64,000 bases of DNA from Oreocharis arfaki (GCA_013398015.1 VZRR01014159.1:491129-555128), one strand, 5' to 3'; positions 1 through 10,591 are shown, counted from the stretch's first letter. The notes: generated from the letters alone by a model not told the origin. Numbers and translations are program-made.

Positions 1-310
1 TAACTCATGTCATTTAGAGGACAGGGCGGCTACGAATTATTCTCTGGAGGTGCATTTCCCTTTCTGATACACAGCAAAGCTCAGACTGGACATCTGATGG
101 TGACAAAGCAAAAGTCCCTCTGAACTTTGGGATCCAACAGAGCTTTCCAGCTCTCATCAGGGTGTGCACACGGGTCAGGAGGAGAGCTGAGTTTTCAAGT
201 CAGTGGCAGGTACTACAAGAGAGTTCCAAAAGTGGTCTTGATCTTGGAAATATCTTCTGTACCTTCGGAACCCCTGGAGTTACAGAGGTTTGCCCACAGA
301 TGATGCCATT

Positions 311-430
311 GAATCATAAAATCCTAGAATGTCCTGGGTTGGAAGAACCATCCAAGCCAACTCCTGGCCTTCACAGGACCACTCCAAGAATCACACTGTG
401 TGTCTGAGAGTGCCTGGACTCCGTGAGCAA
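311..430 (-). mobile_element. CR1 LINE fragment (3' end)
   Basis: Reverse-complement CR1 3' end: gaatcataaaatcctagaat tail, then the gtcctgggttggaag core and a ctcctggccttcacaggac segment. It belongs to the subtype with a tcctgagttggaagggaccc core, also seen at 31316 and 50153. It is diverged and truncated at its 5' side. Confidence 0.8.
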
Positions 431-1403
431 GGCAGGGAATGACTCCAGGTCTCCCAAATCCTGCACTGCCTCCCAGCCTTTCCTCCTTCCCAGTGCACTT
501 TGCATAGTCCGGGTTTTAGGGCAAAGTGGGGCACTTCAATACAGCATCAACTGGCTCTTGAAAGCATTTCCAAAGCATAAAAGGAGCTTAATTCAAGTGT
601 GAAAAGCCCAAGGCTGAGGGACAGTGAGAGCTGGAATTCCAGCTGCCCGTGTATCTCATGGGGTGGAGACAGCCCCAAGTGGAATTTCTTCCCTTGCCAC
701 TCGTTTGGGGCACCTCCAAGACCTTGGATTGGTTCATCTCCCGCTCAGCTCAGCTTTCTCAGTTATTCACACCCCTTCTGGAGCACACAGCCAACCCAGA
801 AGAAGGTTAAGGAACTCCCTACTCCCTGAATTATCCCATCTTACTCCGAAACACCCACATGAAAGCAGCAAACGAGTTAAAATCAAGCTAAATTATGACT
901 TTTTGCAATAACTTGCCTTTTGCTGATAAAGAATTATTTCAGAAAGAGTCAGCAGCACAATGCACTGCAGTTTTGCCAGTGGGCCAAATCACTTTTATCA
1001 TTCTTGGCTGAGAAACACAGGCACTCACACTGTGTCTTTTCCATCCTTAGCTGAGCATCCATGTGGGATTTCCCATCTATTCAGACGTTTCTCAGAGGGC
1101 GTCTGACCTTATTTAACAGGCCCTTAATTAGGTGAAAGCAAATGCGAGGGAGAGCGGAGTTCAGCCTCTGATATTGCTGAGGGTAATGAGGGGTATTTTA
1201 GGGGCAGGAAAGAACAATCAAAGAGAACAAAAGTTGCCTCTGCTGCCAACTGGGATTACACTCATTGCTTGATAGGGATTGAGTGAACTCTAGCAACTGC
1301 TCTTCCCTATCAGTTTTGTGCAGGACTGCCCAAGAGCGGGACAGCTGGCAAGGAAATGGGCCCTGATGTCACACAGGATGTCAGTCTGGTTTGGGAACAG
1401 CCA

Positions 1404-1640
1404 ATTATGGAGTCATGGAATGGTTTCAGTTGGAAGGGACATTCAAGCTCATCCAGTGCCACCCCTGCCACGGGCAGGGACACCTCCCACTATCCCAGGC
1501 TGCTCCAAGCCCCGTCCAACCTGGCCTTGGACACTGCCAGGGATCCAGGGGCAGCCACAGCTTCTCTGGGCACCCTGTGCCAGGGCCTCAGCACCCTCAC
1601 AGACAAAAATTTCTTCCTAACTGCATAATAATTAATCCAA
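1404..1640 (-). mobile_element. CR1 LINE fragment, common subtype
   Basis: Reverse-complement CR1 3' end of about 240 bp: catggaatggtttcagttgg, then ccacgggcagggacacctcc, ttggacactgccagggatcc and a cttcctaactgcataat end. It matches the copies at 22101, 31043 and 56128 along its whole length and is moderately diverged. Confidence 0.9.
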
Positions 1641-2124
1641 GGAAGAGATGATGCTGCCAGTACCCTTCCAGAAGTTGAGTTCCGTTCTGCAGAAGACCTG
1701 ACCACCTCCAAAGAGTGGATGTGCACAGTGGTCATCTTTCACAGCCCCTTCTAAATCCATACTCCGAGACAGCAGAATAACAGAAACCTGCAACAACAGC
1801 ACCAAAATTCACAGTTTCTGGGTGTCTCTGCTGCTTTTAAATCCCCAGGTCACAAAGTCACACCTATTAGACAATCTCAGCTTTCTGTTTTCAAACAAGA
1901 CCATTTTAGCCTTTTCTGGTTCTGGCCCAATGATGAAAAAGCATGGTCTGCACACAACCTGATTGCTCACAAACAAACAAATGCAAATTAAAAGGAAAAA
2001 AAAAAAAACAAAAAACACAAACCTCTCGAGTTATTTTTAAAACTTGTGATCTTGAGCCAGTGTTTCTGGGGACAGCCTCAAACTGACGAAATCCCCTGGA
2101 AGCAGCCACTCCAAACCCAGCAGT

Positions 2125-2580
2125 TAATGCCGCTTGATATCTTGTGCAAAGACCACAGTTGAAGAAATTAAGCCATAATTAAGCAAAGTTATTAATGATT
2201 GCTTTAACTAATTGATACGATAACATAAGCAGCAGACAAGATTTTAATCAGTGGCCATGAAATCAGAAGTAAACTGGCCAGAAACCGCCCCCCCCTCCCT
2301 CTTTGGCAGCTGATTTGCAAACAATAATTCTGCTGCTGATAGTGACTCAGTGGCAGAGGGGAGAAGAATAAATCTCAGGAGACAAATAGGTATAAAGCCT
2401 TCCCCGTTTTAATGAGAAACAGGCACAGAAAGGCCAAAAAGACCCTGTCAACATGATTTGCAGGACTGTTACTTAATTTTTACCAAATGTGCTTTCTGCC
2501 ACGCTTTAGTTGAAGTACATATTTATTTGATATTTCGCTGGCAAAGTTTGAAAGAGCCTCCAAAACACCCATCTGCTTCT
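2125..2580. other. AT-rich unique block, candidate conserved non-coding element
   Basis: This repeat-free stretch is dense in homeodomain-type cores (TTAATGATTGC, TAACTAATTGATA, CCATAATTAAGC) and has an AACAATAAT Sox-like site and a short poly-C near 2288. Its composition differs from the GC-rich, CR1-bearing sequence around it. Conservation cannot be tested here, so the enhancer reading is inference. Confidence 0.3.
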
Positions 2581-2791
2581 GCTACGCATGACCCTACCAG
2601 TCTCACCTCCGACACACTGTAATGGTTTTAGGGAATGATAGCACTGCACAGATGTGATTTATTCGCAGATTGTGGGCGACTTTCTGCTAATTTACAGGGG
2701 GAAAGCACAACTTTCCACCGGAGCGTGAAGCTGACCCACAGAACAAACCTTCCTGCACAGAGAGGGACAGCAAATCTCCTTCCCCGAGGTG

Positions 2792-2930
2792 AACATGGAA
2801 TCACAGGACGGTTTTATAAGGGACAATAAAGTCCATCCCATTTCACCCCTGCCATGGGCAGGGACGCCTCCCACTATCCCAGGTTGCTCCAAGCCCTGTC
2901 CAATCTGGCCTTGGACACTTCCAGGGACGG
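2792..2930 (-). mobile_element. CR1 LINE fragment, short
   Basis: Reverse-complement CR1 3' end: catggaatcacaggacgg, then tgccatgggcagggacgcct and ttggacacttccagggac. It stops abruptly at about 2930, where most sister copies continue with atccaggggcagccacag. Confidence 0.85.
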
Positions 2931-3106
2931 GTAAAGTTGCTCAGAAATACCATAAGGTTGCTCAAAACCTGGTTGCAGAACAGTCTTCCCTAACCATGAG
3001 TAAACCAAAAGTAAGAGGAAGCTCAAAACCTTGAGATTTAAATAATATGAGGTAGACACCTCTGGCCCTTTACCTTCTGGATTTTGATCCTTTAAGGTTA
3101 TTTTCT

Positions 3107-3150
3107 CCAGCTCTTCCCTTTGATCCCTCTATATCAAAGGGAAGAGCTGG
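3107..3150. repeat. Perfect inverted repeat (18-bp arms, 8-bp spacer)
   Basis: Positions 3107-3124 (ccagctcttccctttgat) are the exact reverse complement of 3133-3150, with spacer ccctctat. The match ends at both outer flanks and in the spacer. It is not part of a recognised repeat family. The stem is shorter than a usual microRNA precursor. Confidence 0.95.
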
Positions 3151-3409
3151 GATTCCTGTGTCTTGGAGTCACTTCCATGTGTTGCATCAGCTTTGCAAAA
3201 CACACCCAGCACTGGGAGACACCCAGGAGTCCAACGTGCTGAAACAGAGGTATTTAGGGGGTGATGGAGGTGACCTTCCAAATGTCAGTCCAAAAGCAGG
3301 GGAATGAGCATCCTGCACCTCCTGGCACGGAGAGGTGAGCTCTGTGTGCGTGTCAACACTTGAGCAGCGAGGAAACAAGGAGACAGAAGTGGTCAGTCAG
3401 CAGTGTGGA

Positions 3410-3655
3410 GACAGCTGGGAGAGGGGAGAGCAAAGGAACTGGGATGCTGGAATGAAGGAGTGATGGAAGAGCAAGTGCGAGCCTGGAAATGAGAGAAAAA
3501 GGGCTGTAAAGGATCAGAGGGAGAGGCAGGGAGAATGAGAAAGGGGTGAAAGGATTATCCCAATCCCTGCAAAGAGTTCCAGGGAGCTTCTCAGATGGGC
3601 AGAGAAAGAAACTCAGAGAGGATTAGGTGAGGAAGAGGGATTCAAGGAAGCACAG
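3410..3655. repeat. Purine-rich low-complexity stretch
   Basis: The plus strand is dominated by A and G (runs such as gagaggggagagcaaagg and gggagaggcagggagaatgag) for about 240 bp, with scattered pyrimidine interruptions. No coding signal is seen. Confidence 0.6.
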
Positions 3656-3854
3656 GCATGTGTGATGAGGCGCAGCAAAGATGCAGAGGAGCTGCAGGAG
3701 AGGCCCTCCTGTTCCCCCAGCATTTCCCATCTGCTCCTCATCCCCTGAGATCAGCTTGTGAGGCACAGGGCTCCTCTGTCTGCACACCAGAAACTGAAAA
3801 GGGAAAAAGAAACAGCCCCAGCCTCCAATGCACTGATACGAGGAGTCTGGAGAG

Positions 3855-4060
3855 GAGCTTTTACAGGGCATGTAGTGACAGGACAGGGGGGGAATGGCTT
3901 CAGACAGAGTGAATAGGTTTGGATTGGGTATTAGGAGGACATTCTTGCCTGTGAGGGTGCTGAGCACTGGCACAGGCTGACCAGAGAAGCTGTGGCTGTG
4001 CCAACCCTGCAAGGTCCAAGGTGAGGCTGGATGGGGCTCGGAGCAAGCTGGGATAGTGGC
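3855..4060 (+). mobile_element. CR1 LINE fragment
   Basis: Plus-oriented CR1: catgtagtgacaggacaggg, ggattgggtattaggagg, gagaagctgtggctg, ggctcggagcaagctgggat. It is diverged and loses its match before the terminal ATTCTATG tail. Confidence 0.85.
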
Positions 4061-4788
4061 TGCAGCTCCCTCAGAGCGTTTGTGAAGGCTGGAGTTAAAG
4101 GGACAATCTCCTGATCAATCCTGACAGATCCCATGTGTGCACCAACCCTTCCCTGTGCTGTCAATGGGGACTTGGAACACGTTCACACCTAAAGCACAGA
4201 CATGTCCACACCTCTGGGAGATGATGGGACCTTTGCATGCTCTGTCTCTGGATTTCAGTGACAAATCTCCTCTCCCTCTCTCAATCACTCTCCCTATAAA
4301 ATATGTATTTCTAGATAATGGTGAAAAGCTGTTGCATCCTGCTCCCGAGAGCATTGCACATCTGATTGAGTGGGCAAGTGCTGCTTGTCACCTCTCAGTG
4401 TCCACAGGAGCTGCAAGGGAGGACTTGTTTCAGCCACAAATCCTAAGGCTGATCTGGGTTCCATCTTCCTTGGAGCCCAGGGAGTTCAGCTCCAGAGGAA
4501 AACCCCCACAGGCAACACAAGGACCCCCAAGTTCACTGGGGAAAACGCTCCCATGCAGAAGTTGACCTTAAAAAGGCCAGGGGATTCTTTTGACAACATG
4601 AGAAAGCTGCTTCTGGTAGCCAGCTTTATAGTGACAGCTCTTTTCAGGTGTTCTGAGTTAAAGGGTGCCTTGCTGGTATCTCCAGAGCTGTGATAAGACT
4701 GAGACAAAGTGGAGAAATTGGCTTTATCACCAGGGCTTCCATTCTTGTGGGGGCCTGGTGAGAGATGCAACCAAGTCTGGCAAAACTA

Positions 4789-5206
4789 TCAGGTTTGGAG
4801 CACAAGTCCTGTGAGGAGGGGCTGAGGGAGCTGGAGCTGCTTAGCCAGGAGAAAAAGAGGCTCAGGGGGACCTCATTGCTCTTCACAACTCCCTGAAAAG
4901 AGGTTATGGTGAGGTGGGGGTCTGTGTCTTCCCCCAGGCAGCCAGTGATAGGACAAGAGCAAATGGCCTCAAGCTGCACCAGAGCAGGCTCAGGCTGGAT
5001 ATTAGGAAAAATTTCATCAGTGAAAGAGTGGTTAAATCCTGGAAGAGGCTGCCCAGGGCAGTTGTGGAGTCGCCATCCCTGGAAGTGTTCAAAAAACAAG
5101 TAGAAGTGGCACTGCACGGTATGGTTTAGTGGGCACAGGGGTATTTGGTCAAGGGTTGATGATCTGAGAGGCCTTTTCCAACCTTAACGATTCTATGATT
5201 CCATGA
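4789..5206 (+). mobile_element. CR1 LINE fragment with intact 3' tail (about 420 bp)
   Basis: Plus-oriented CR1 from gaggggctgagggagctgga through agtgataggacaagagcaaa, gctgcccagggcagttgtgg and catccctggaagtgttc to the terminus aacgattctatgattccatg. It is one of the better preserved copies, from a different subtype than the short copies. Its 5' end is truncated in the 3' part of the element. Confidence 0.95.
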
Positions 5207-7411
5207 AAACAGCTTTTAATAACTACAGAGGCAACAACAGAACCACTCCTATCTCTGGTGCACACACAAGGCTCCAGAACCCAGCAGGCAGAGGGAGAAG
5301 AAACCTCCTCCTTCCCCAGGGATGGCACAAGCCCTGGTGTCTGTCTGTCTTTGAAAAGGTCAGGCCAAGCCATCACCCCCCTGTCCCTCATCCCCACAGA
5401 CCTCCCAAAACCACTGTGGGCAGTGAAAGCCCCAGAGAAGTCAGATCTTCACCCTTTTATGAAAGATCTGGACACGGCTTGTAGAGTGGGCAGGATATTT
5501 GCTCCCCAAGGGCAGCCTGTTCATAACCCTGCCTCCAGCAAAGGCAAACCCCTGCACCCACTCACCAAGGCTCTACAAATGTTGACTCATTCCATCACTG
5601 AAGTGTGTTCAGCCACGAGCACACAGGTAGTGACTGCACTGCTGTGCTGGCAGAGCTGTCACTCACATTGCCCGCCTCAGATTAAATCAGATTTGGGCAA
5701 AGGCTGACATAGTGCTGAGCGTTTCACAGGCTCACATCAGATTTCAAATAACAACAGCCCCTGCCTTTTTCACCAGCCTCTCTCATGGAGACACCCATGG
5801 GCATCAAAGATGGGTGGGAGGAGATGATTGAATAAATCACACAGGGCTCAGAGCTCCTGAGCTCTCTCCAGGGCTCGGGGTCCTAAAAACACCTGCCTAA
5901 GCTTGTGCTTTGGAGCAGCCAAGCACAAAATGAATCTGCTCATGCTGTAGTGGTCAGGGAAGTGCAGGTAGTCACTGGGCCGGCAAGAATAAGTTTTTGG
6001 AAGTTTCTGCAGGAAAAACTGATTGTTCCTCGTGTTCCAGATTTCATGTTTTAAGGATGTCAGGGAATGAATGTTGCTGTCACACTGCCCTTTCCCCCAG
6101 AGGTCTGAGACAGCCCCTGGGAGCCTCTGTAAATCTGAAGGGCTGTACAAAGCCAGCAGGGCTGTCTGAGGCAACCTCCAGTGGGCCTGCACGAAAAGGA
6201 CCCTGAGAAAACCTGAGAGCAGTGGGTTGGTTACCGGAGCATTCATTGTCCTGCTCCAGGGCTTTGACCCTGAAGGATCCTCATTCTATGCAGAAGGAAA
6301 AAGAAAGGACCCAGACAGTAAAAGCATGAGGAAAAGGAATGGTGTCATGCTCAAAGTCTTGGAGGAGCTCAGGCACCACCCACCTCCAGCTTCTCACCCC
6401 ATCCCAAAAAGTGACTGGAACTGTTTTTGCCTCAGCACTGGAGCTGACATCCCATCCTTGCCCAGCATGGAGCAGAAGAGAACGAATCCCAGCTCAGTCA
6501 TCCTGACCTTTCTCCTGAGTTTTGGCACCTCTCAGCCTCTTTAATCAGGAGGAATCTGCTCCTCTCCCCACACCAAACTCTAGGTATAAATATCCACAGT
6601 AGAGGGAAATGGATGGAGGCATCACAAACCATTTGAAATAAAGTGGTGCAAGCAGGAGGAATGGCCCTCATAGGTTAGAAAATACAACCAGTAACACCTG
6701 TTAATAAATCCTTGAACGTGTATGGGTGAACACATCCAGCTCAGACTGGTGGCTCCTACTGAAGTGGCCCTGTAGGGCAAATGCCATCACCCCACCACAA
6801 TCCCTCGTTGCCCCCATTCTTTTTGTGGATCTAAAGCTCCCCACGAGCATCTGTGAATCAGCCAGGTATGACAGCTCAAGTAATCCTGCACACCCACAGG
6901 ACTAATTATAAACTATGGATTTTTCATGCAAAAGTAGTTCCTCCTCCTGCCCCTACCCCAGGCAGCAAACTTCCCAAGGGCAAGAACTCCACTGGAATCA
7001 GCCAGGATTCCATGCTGAGCACCCAGATTGGTCCTTCCCTGGAATCTGGCTGCCAGCAATTTCAATAATAATACCAATAACACATCAGGACACCACACTA
7101 AGCTTGGCCTGCACCCTGGCAGGCAGCGTCCTACACTCTTGCCCACCGTGTCCCAAAGAGGCTCCAGCCTCTCCAAAAACTCCAGTTAGAGCCCAATCAC
7201 TCAGTGTTACACCTTCCTGTGTCTGTGGCAGATGCAGCCACAGTTTGGGTGGGGGTGGAGAACAAAGCAGCAGCAGCTCCTTGTCCTGCAGCCAGCAGGA
7301 CAAAGCAGCTCTGGGGGTGGTTCCTGTGCCCCGGGCCCCTCAATACTCCAAAAGAGTATAAATGCCATGGATTTATGAGCATAAAAGTCCTGAGGTCGAC
7401 AACAGAGCACG
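5207..7411. other. Unique intronic sequence, nothing distinctive
   Basis: About 2.2 kb without a recognisable repeat, exon or simple-sequence tract. Open frames here (up to 149 codons) have no familiar motifs and look like chance frames in GC-rich DNA. Confidence 0.5.
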
Positions 7412-7457
7412 TCCTCGTAGGAACTGTGGTCACATCCTTGTAGGAACTGTGGTCACT
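7412..7457. repeat. 23-bp tandem duplication
   Basis: Two adjacent units, tcctcgtaggaactgtggtcaca and tccttgtaggaactgtggtcact, differ at two bases. The duplication lies about 90 bp inside the intron downstream of the plexin donor. Confidence 0.95.
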
Positions 7458-7537
7458 GCCAGGATCCACGAGCAGCCCTGACGTCCACAGCACGACGGAG
7501 CTAAAAGGTTTTTAAAGCACCATGGACTGATGGAGTT

Positions 7538-7543
7538 CCTTAC
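7538..7543 (-). promoter_or_regulatory. Splice donor of the plexin exon
   Basis: The minus strand reads CAG|GTAAGG, a near-perfect U1-matching donor. If it were skipped, the frame would run 37 more codons into the intron and stop at 7430-7432. Confidence 0.85.
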
Positions 7544-7675
7544 CTGCTTCTCAGACATGATGTAGAGGTGTTCGTGGTCCATGGAGAAGGCCATGTCCCG
7601 GAGGATGGGGCCAGTGTCCACCACCTGCACGATCTCGTACTCCAGCGTGTTCTTGGTGGTGCCATCCACACGGAT
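7544..7675 (-). CDS. PLXNA4: Plexin-A internal exon, end of Sema domain (probably plexin-A4)
   Basis: This is one internal exon of a plexin-A receptor, a single-pass membrane protein that binds class 3 and 6 semaphorins, often with neuropilin, and signals through an intracellular RasGAP-like region in axon guidance. Seen directly: 132 bp, 44 open codons, phase 0 at both ends, acceptor ...TGTTGTTGCTGCACAG|ATCCGT with a T-rich tract, and donor CAG|GTAAGG. The peptide runs from IRVDGTTKN to IMSEKQ and contains GPILRDMAFSMDHEHLYIMS, the conserved strand pair closing the seven-bladed Sema propeller just before the VTRVPVESC/PSI segment, which must lie in the next exon below position 1. From memory of the family, the VQVVD-x-GPxLRDMAFSxDHExLYIMSExQ pattern fits plexin-A4 better than A1, A2 or A3. 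I am nearly certain of plexin-A and fairly confident of A4. No frameshift or stop is present. A CR1 tail starts about 67 bp beyond the acceptor. Confidence 0.9.
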
Positions 7676-7742
7676 CTGTGCAGCAACAACAAAAGCAGAG
7701 GGAGAATGTGAGGATTTTTTCCTTCTTCCACTGAAAACAAAT
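7676..7742 (-). promoter_or_regulatory. Splice acceptor region of the plexin exon
   Basis: Read on the minus strand, this stretch holds the whole unique acceptor context. The AG is at 7676-7677 and is preceded by a T-rich tract (CTGCTTTTGTTGTTGCTGCAC). A plausible branch-site sequence, TCCTCAC, lies about 35 bases upstream of the AG. A second weaker acceptor-like TTGTTTTCAG lies near 7733. Beyond 7742 the sequence becomes CR1, so only about 67 bp separates the repeat from the exon. Confidence 0.7.
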
Positions 7743-7950
7743 AATCACAGAACCACAGAATGATTCAGGTTGAAAGGGACCTTAAAGACCATCTCATTCC
7801 AACCCCTGCCATGGACAGGGACACCTTCCCCTTACCCCAGGGTGCTCCAAGCCCCTTCCAGCCTGACCTTGGACACTTCCAGGGATCCAGGGGCAGCCAC
7901 AGCTCTTTCAGGCAACCTGTGCCAGGGCCTTCCCACCCTCCCAGCAATTT
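7743..7950 (-). mobile_element. CR1 LINE fragment abutting the plexin exon acceptor
   Basis: Reverse-complement CR1 of the common subtype: atcacagaaccacagaatga tail, then ggttgaaagggaccttaaag, gccatggacagggacacctt, and gtgccagggccttcccaccc. It is in the same sense as the host gene, with its 3' terminus facing the acceptor about 67 bp away. An AT-rich run (ttatataaatacatattcat) follows at its 5' side. Confidence 0.95.
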
Positions 7951-9503
7951 ATATAAATACATATTCATAATATATATGCAAAATAATCATTGGAGAAATG
8001 TATTGTGGTCCAGGGCTTTCGGACAACAGCCACTGTCGTCACAAAGCAAACTTTTCTCAGCCTCCTCACTGAAAGGATAAAGCAGATTTCATCACTTCTG
8101 CTGGTCCCATCAACACAAGAGCACTGTGAGAACCATGCAGAGCCCGCTCGCTTTTATCTGGCACTGTCACCGTGCTCCTGTCACCGCCTGGACAAATCTG
8201 CCACGCTCAAAATGATGGCACGAGGGAAGAATCCGTGGTGGTGATGAGCAGAAGATAAAGAAACACACCAATCTGCAAGGCTGAGTCACTTGAATGCTAC
8301 TCAGATAATATTATTGCTCTTATTGCTAATGTTCCACAGGGCAATTTATTACTGCAGAGTGTTCCGTGCAACACAGACAATTTCTCTTGCTGATTGCATG
8401 TATCAGGTATTGAAATCAGTCCTGCTCGAATGTGGCACCTTATGATTCCAGGCACATCTCATAACAGGGTGTCACTTAGGGACATCAATAACTGGGATTA
8501 TGAGGAGGAATCAGACACACAGTCCCAGTCTATCCCTGACAATGATCCAGTGATACAGAAGAAAGTGCAGAAAACAACAGAGTTTACCTGCTTAATGACA
8601 ATTTCAGGAGTTTGGGCTCAAAAGCTGCTGGAGAAGTTTTGCAATCCCTTTCAATACAGAACAAGACAGGATAAAGGAGCTATTCACAGGAACTCTTCTG
8701 GATTTTGTGAGGCTCTGTGCAGCAGCAAACCCCAGAGTCATGTTTCAGAGGTGCATCCGCCTCCCTTACCCCTCTCTCTGTTTCCCACGTGTTGCCTTTC
8801 ACTTGCTGAGAATGTTCTACCCTGCAGCAACACAAACATCACAGCACCTTTCCCTAAAAGAAACAAAGTTGTAGGAGATCTTCATCATGTCCCACATCAT
8901 GATCTCCACTCCTTCCTGACCAAAGATTCCCAGCCTGCAGATGGGTAGCTGAGCAAAAAGCACCCTTCCCACCCAAAGGAAACAACAAGCTGTGGAGAAC
9001 TTATGGTGTCAAGACCTGTTCCCACTGTTCCCTGGCACAGCCCTTGAGCTTGTTCCTTCTGTATCAACCTCTCAGCCAAGAAACTGAGCCTGAATCATCT
9101 TCTGTATTAGAAAGTCAAAGAGAAGGGAAGAGAGGGAAGGATAAAGGGCCTGGAAAGCCTGTATGAGCAAAGGGCAGCAATGATACACAGATTGTTGTCT
9201 TTGTCCTTCCCTGATATACTCACCTGCTGTGGGACAACAAAGGAATATGATTTCCCCAGGAAAGATAAGGAAAATGGAGCAGAAAGGAGTTAGAGGGGCT
9301 GTCTGTGCCAGCAAAGGGTGTGGAGGGTGCTCAGGGATGCTCAGATCCTACGTGTTATCCATCAGCCTCCACAGAAGTGGGAGCACGTGCAGGCCTTGGC
9401 TGCTGGGCTGGTCCAGTGACACGGGAGGATTTGGAGTTAATTTGTCATCGTGATGGATCTGCTGATGACAGCAACACACGTCCAACAGCAGCACACAGAG
9501 AGG
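7951..9503. other. Unique intronic sequence with an AT-rich core
   Basis: No repeat or exon is seen. The section at about 8285-8410 (ataatattattgctcttatt, gctaatgttccacaggg, caatttattactgcagag) is AT-rich, of non-repeat composition and could be a conserved element. A 184-codon plus-strand open frame at 8394-8948 has no recognisable domain. Confidence 0.35.
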
Positions 9504-9769
9504 TCACGGCCTGAAGCCCAGCACGGAGCATCCCTGATGCACCAAGGGGTCAGGGCCTGAAGCCCAGCACTGAACATCCCTGACACACAAAGAATTCAGG
9601 GCCTGAAGCCCAGCACTGAACATCCCTGACACACAAAGAATTCAGGGCTACAGCCCAGCACTGAGCATCCCTGACACACAAAGAATTCAGGGCCTGAAGC
9701 CCAGCACTGAACATCCCTGATACACAAAGAATTCAGGTCCTAAAGCCCAGCACAGGGCATCCCTGACTC
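9504..9769. repeat. 46-bp minisatellite, about 5.8 copies
   Basis: Units begin TCAGGGCCTGAAGCCCAGCA and end with CATCCCTGACACACAAAGAAT. Starts fall at 9504, 9550, 9596, 9642, 9687 and 9733: spacing 46, 46, 46, 45, 46. The fourth unit lost one base and carries ctacagccc instead of cctgaagccc. The outer copies are the most diverged. There is no coding frame through it. Confidence 0.97.
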
Positions 9770-10560
9770 CCACCAGCTCTGGCTGCCTGGGAGGAAGGGA
9801 CTCATGTCCATGGTCCCCCATGGAAGAATTCAGCTCCTCTGAGTCTTTCTTCTCAGAAGTGGACACCGATGTGAATCACCCATGAGGCCAAGGGCAAAGA
9901 TGCCAACAGGCTCGGGCTGAGTGATTCCCCTTAGGACAGTCAGGGGAAAGGAAGGAGGCAGGAAGGGCTGCAGGCTGAGGAGCACAGGAGGCTCCCTGTT
10001 GGGGCTCTGCCCCGAGCAGATCAAATACCCCCACAGCAGGAGCCTTTCCTCTTTCCCACTGAGGCTTTCCAGATCCAAATTCTCCCTCTCATGGAGCAGT
10101 CAGGGAGCTTTGTCTGCTGTCTCCACTCTGCCTCTCCCCCAGTCCCTCGTGGCTTCTCATTCCCATCAGAGCATCCTCGCTCTCCGCTGATCCCTGTGCT
10201 GAACAAACCTCACTTCTTCGCTGCTTTGACCTTGATTTTTCAGCACCACCAGGGTCAGATCTGCAGGCCGCCAGATATGTAAGCAGCCAATTATCACCCC
10301 AGGGCTCAGCCACTGTCCTCAGCCTTTGCCAGGCCCCATTAGAGGGGAGAGAGCTTGGAGATGGAAGAGGCAGGCTGGAGGAACAGCCGGCTGGAGTTAA
10401 CAAACCATGGAGACAGGAGGCACAGCCCCCAGGGATCTCCCCTATGCATTTCGTGCAGGTAAAAGATTGCAGAGGCTTCACACCAGGAATACAGAGCTAC
10501 TCGGAAGTGATTTAACAGCTATTGCTGGCCTAATTGCCTGAAAAGTCATTATTTTGCAGA

Positions 10561-10591
10561 GGGGGAGGGAGGGAGGGAGGGAGGGACAGGG
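10561..10591. repeat. (GGGA)n tract with G-quadruplex potential
   Basis: The plus strand reads ggggga followed by four gggag repeats and acaggg, giving at least six G-runs of three or more with one-base loops. On the host gene's RNA (minus strand) it is a CCCT tract. Its length is likely polymorphic. Confidence 0.9.

Larger units (their letters stand above)
1..7543 (-). other. Intron downstream of the plexin exon (partial)
   Basis: This is the start of the intron that follows the exon. I searched the minus strand for the next plexin segment (VTRVPVESC plus the PSI cysteines) and did not find it, so the intron continues past position 1. It contains five CR1 fragments, a perfect inverted repeat at 3107-3150, a purine-rich stretch at about 3410-3655, a 23-bp duplication at 7412-7457, and an AT-rich block at 2125-2580. 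No other gene is recognisable. Confidence 0.75.

Noticed and set aside
3107..3150. MicroRNA precursor
   Set aside because: The stem is 18 bp with an 8-base loop, well short of a normal pre-miRNA, and the flanks do not extend the pairing.
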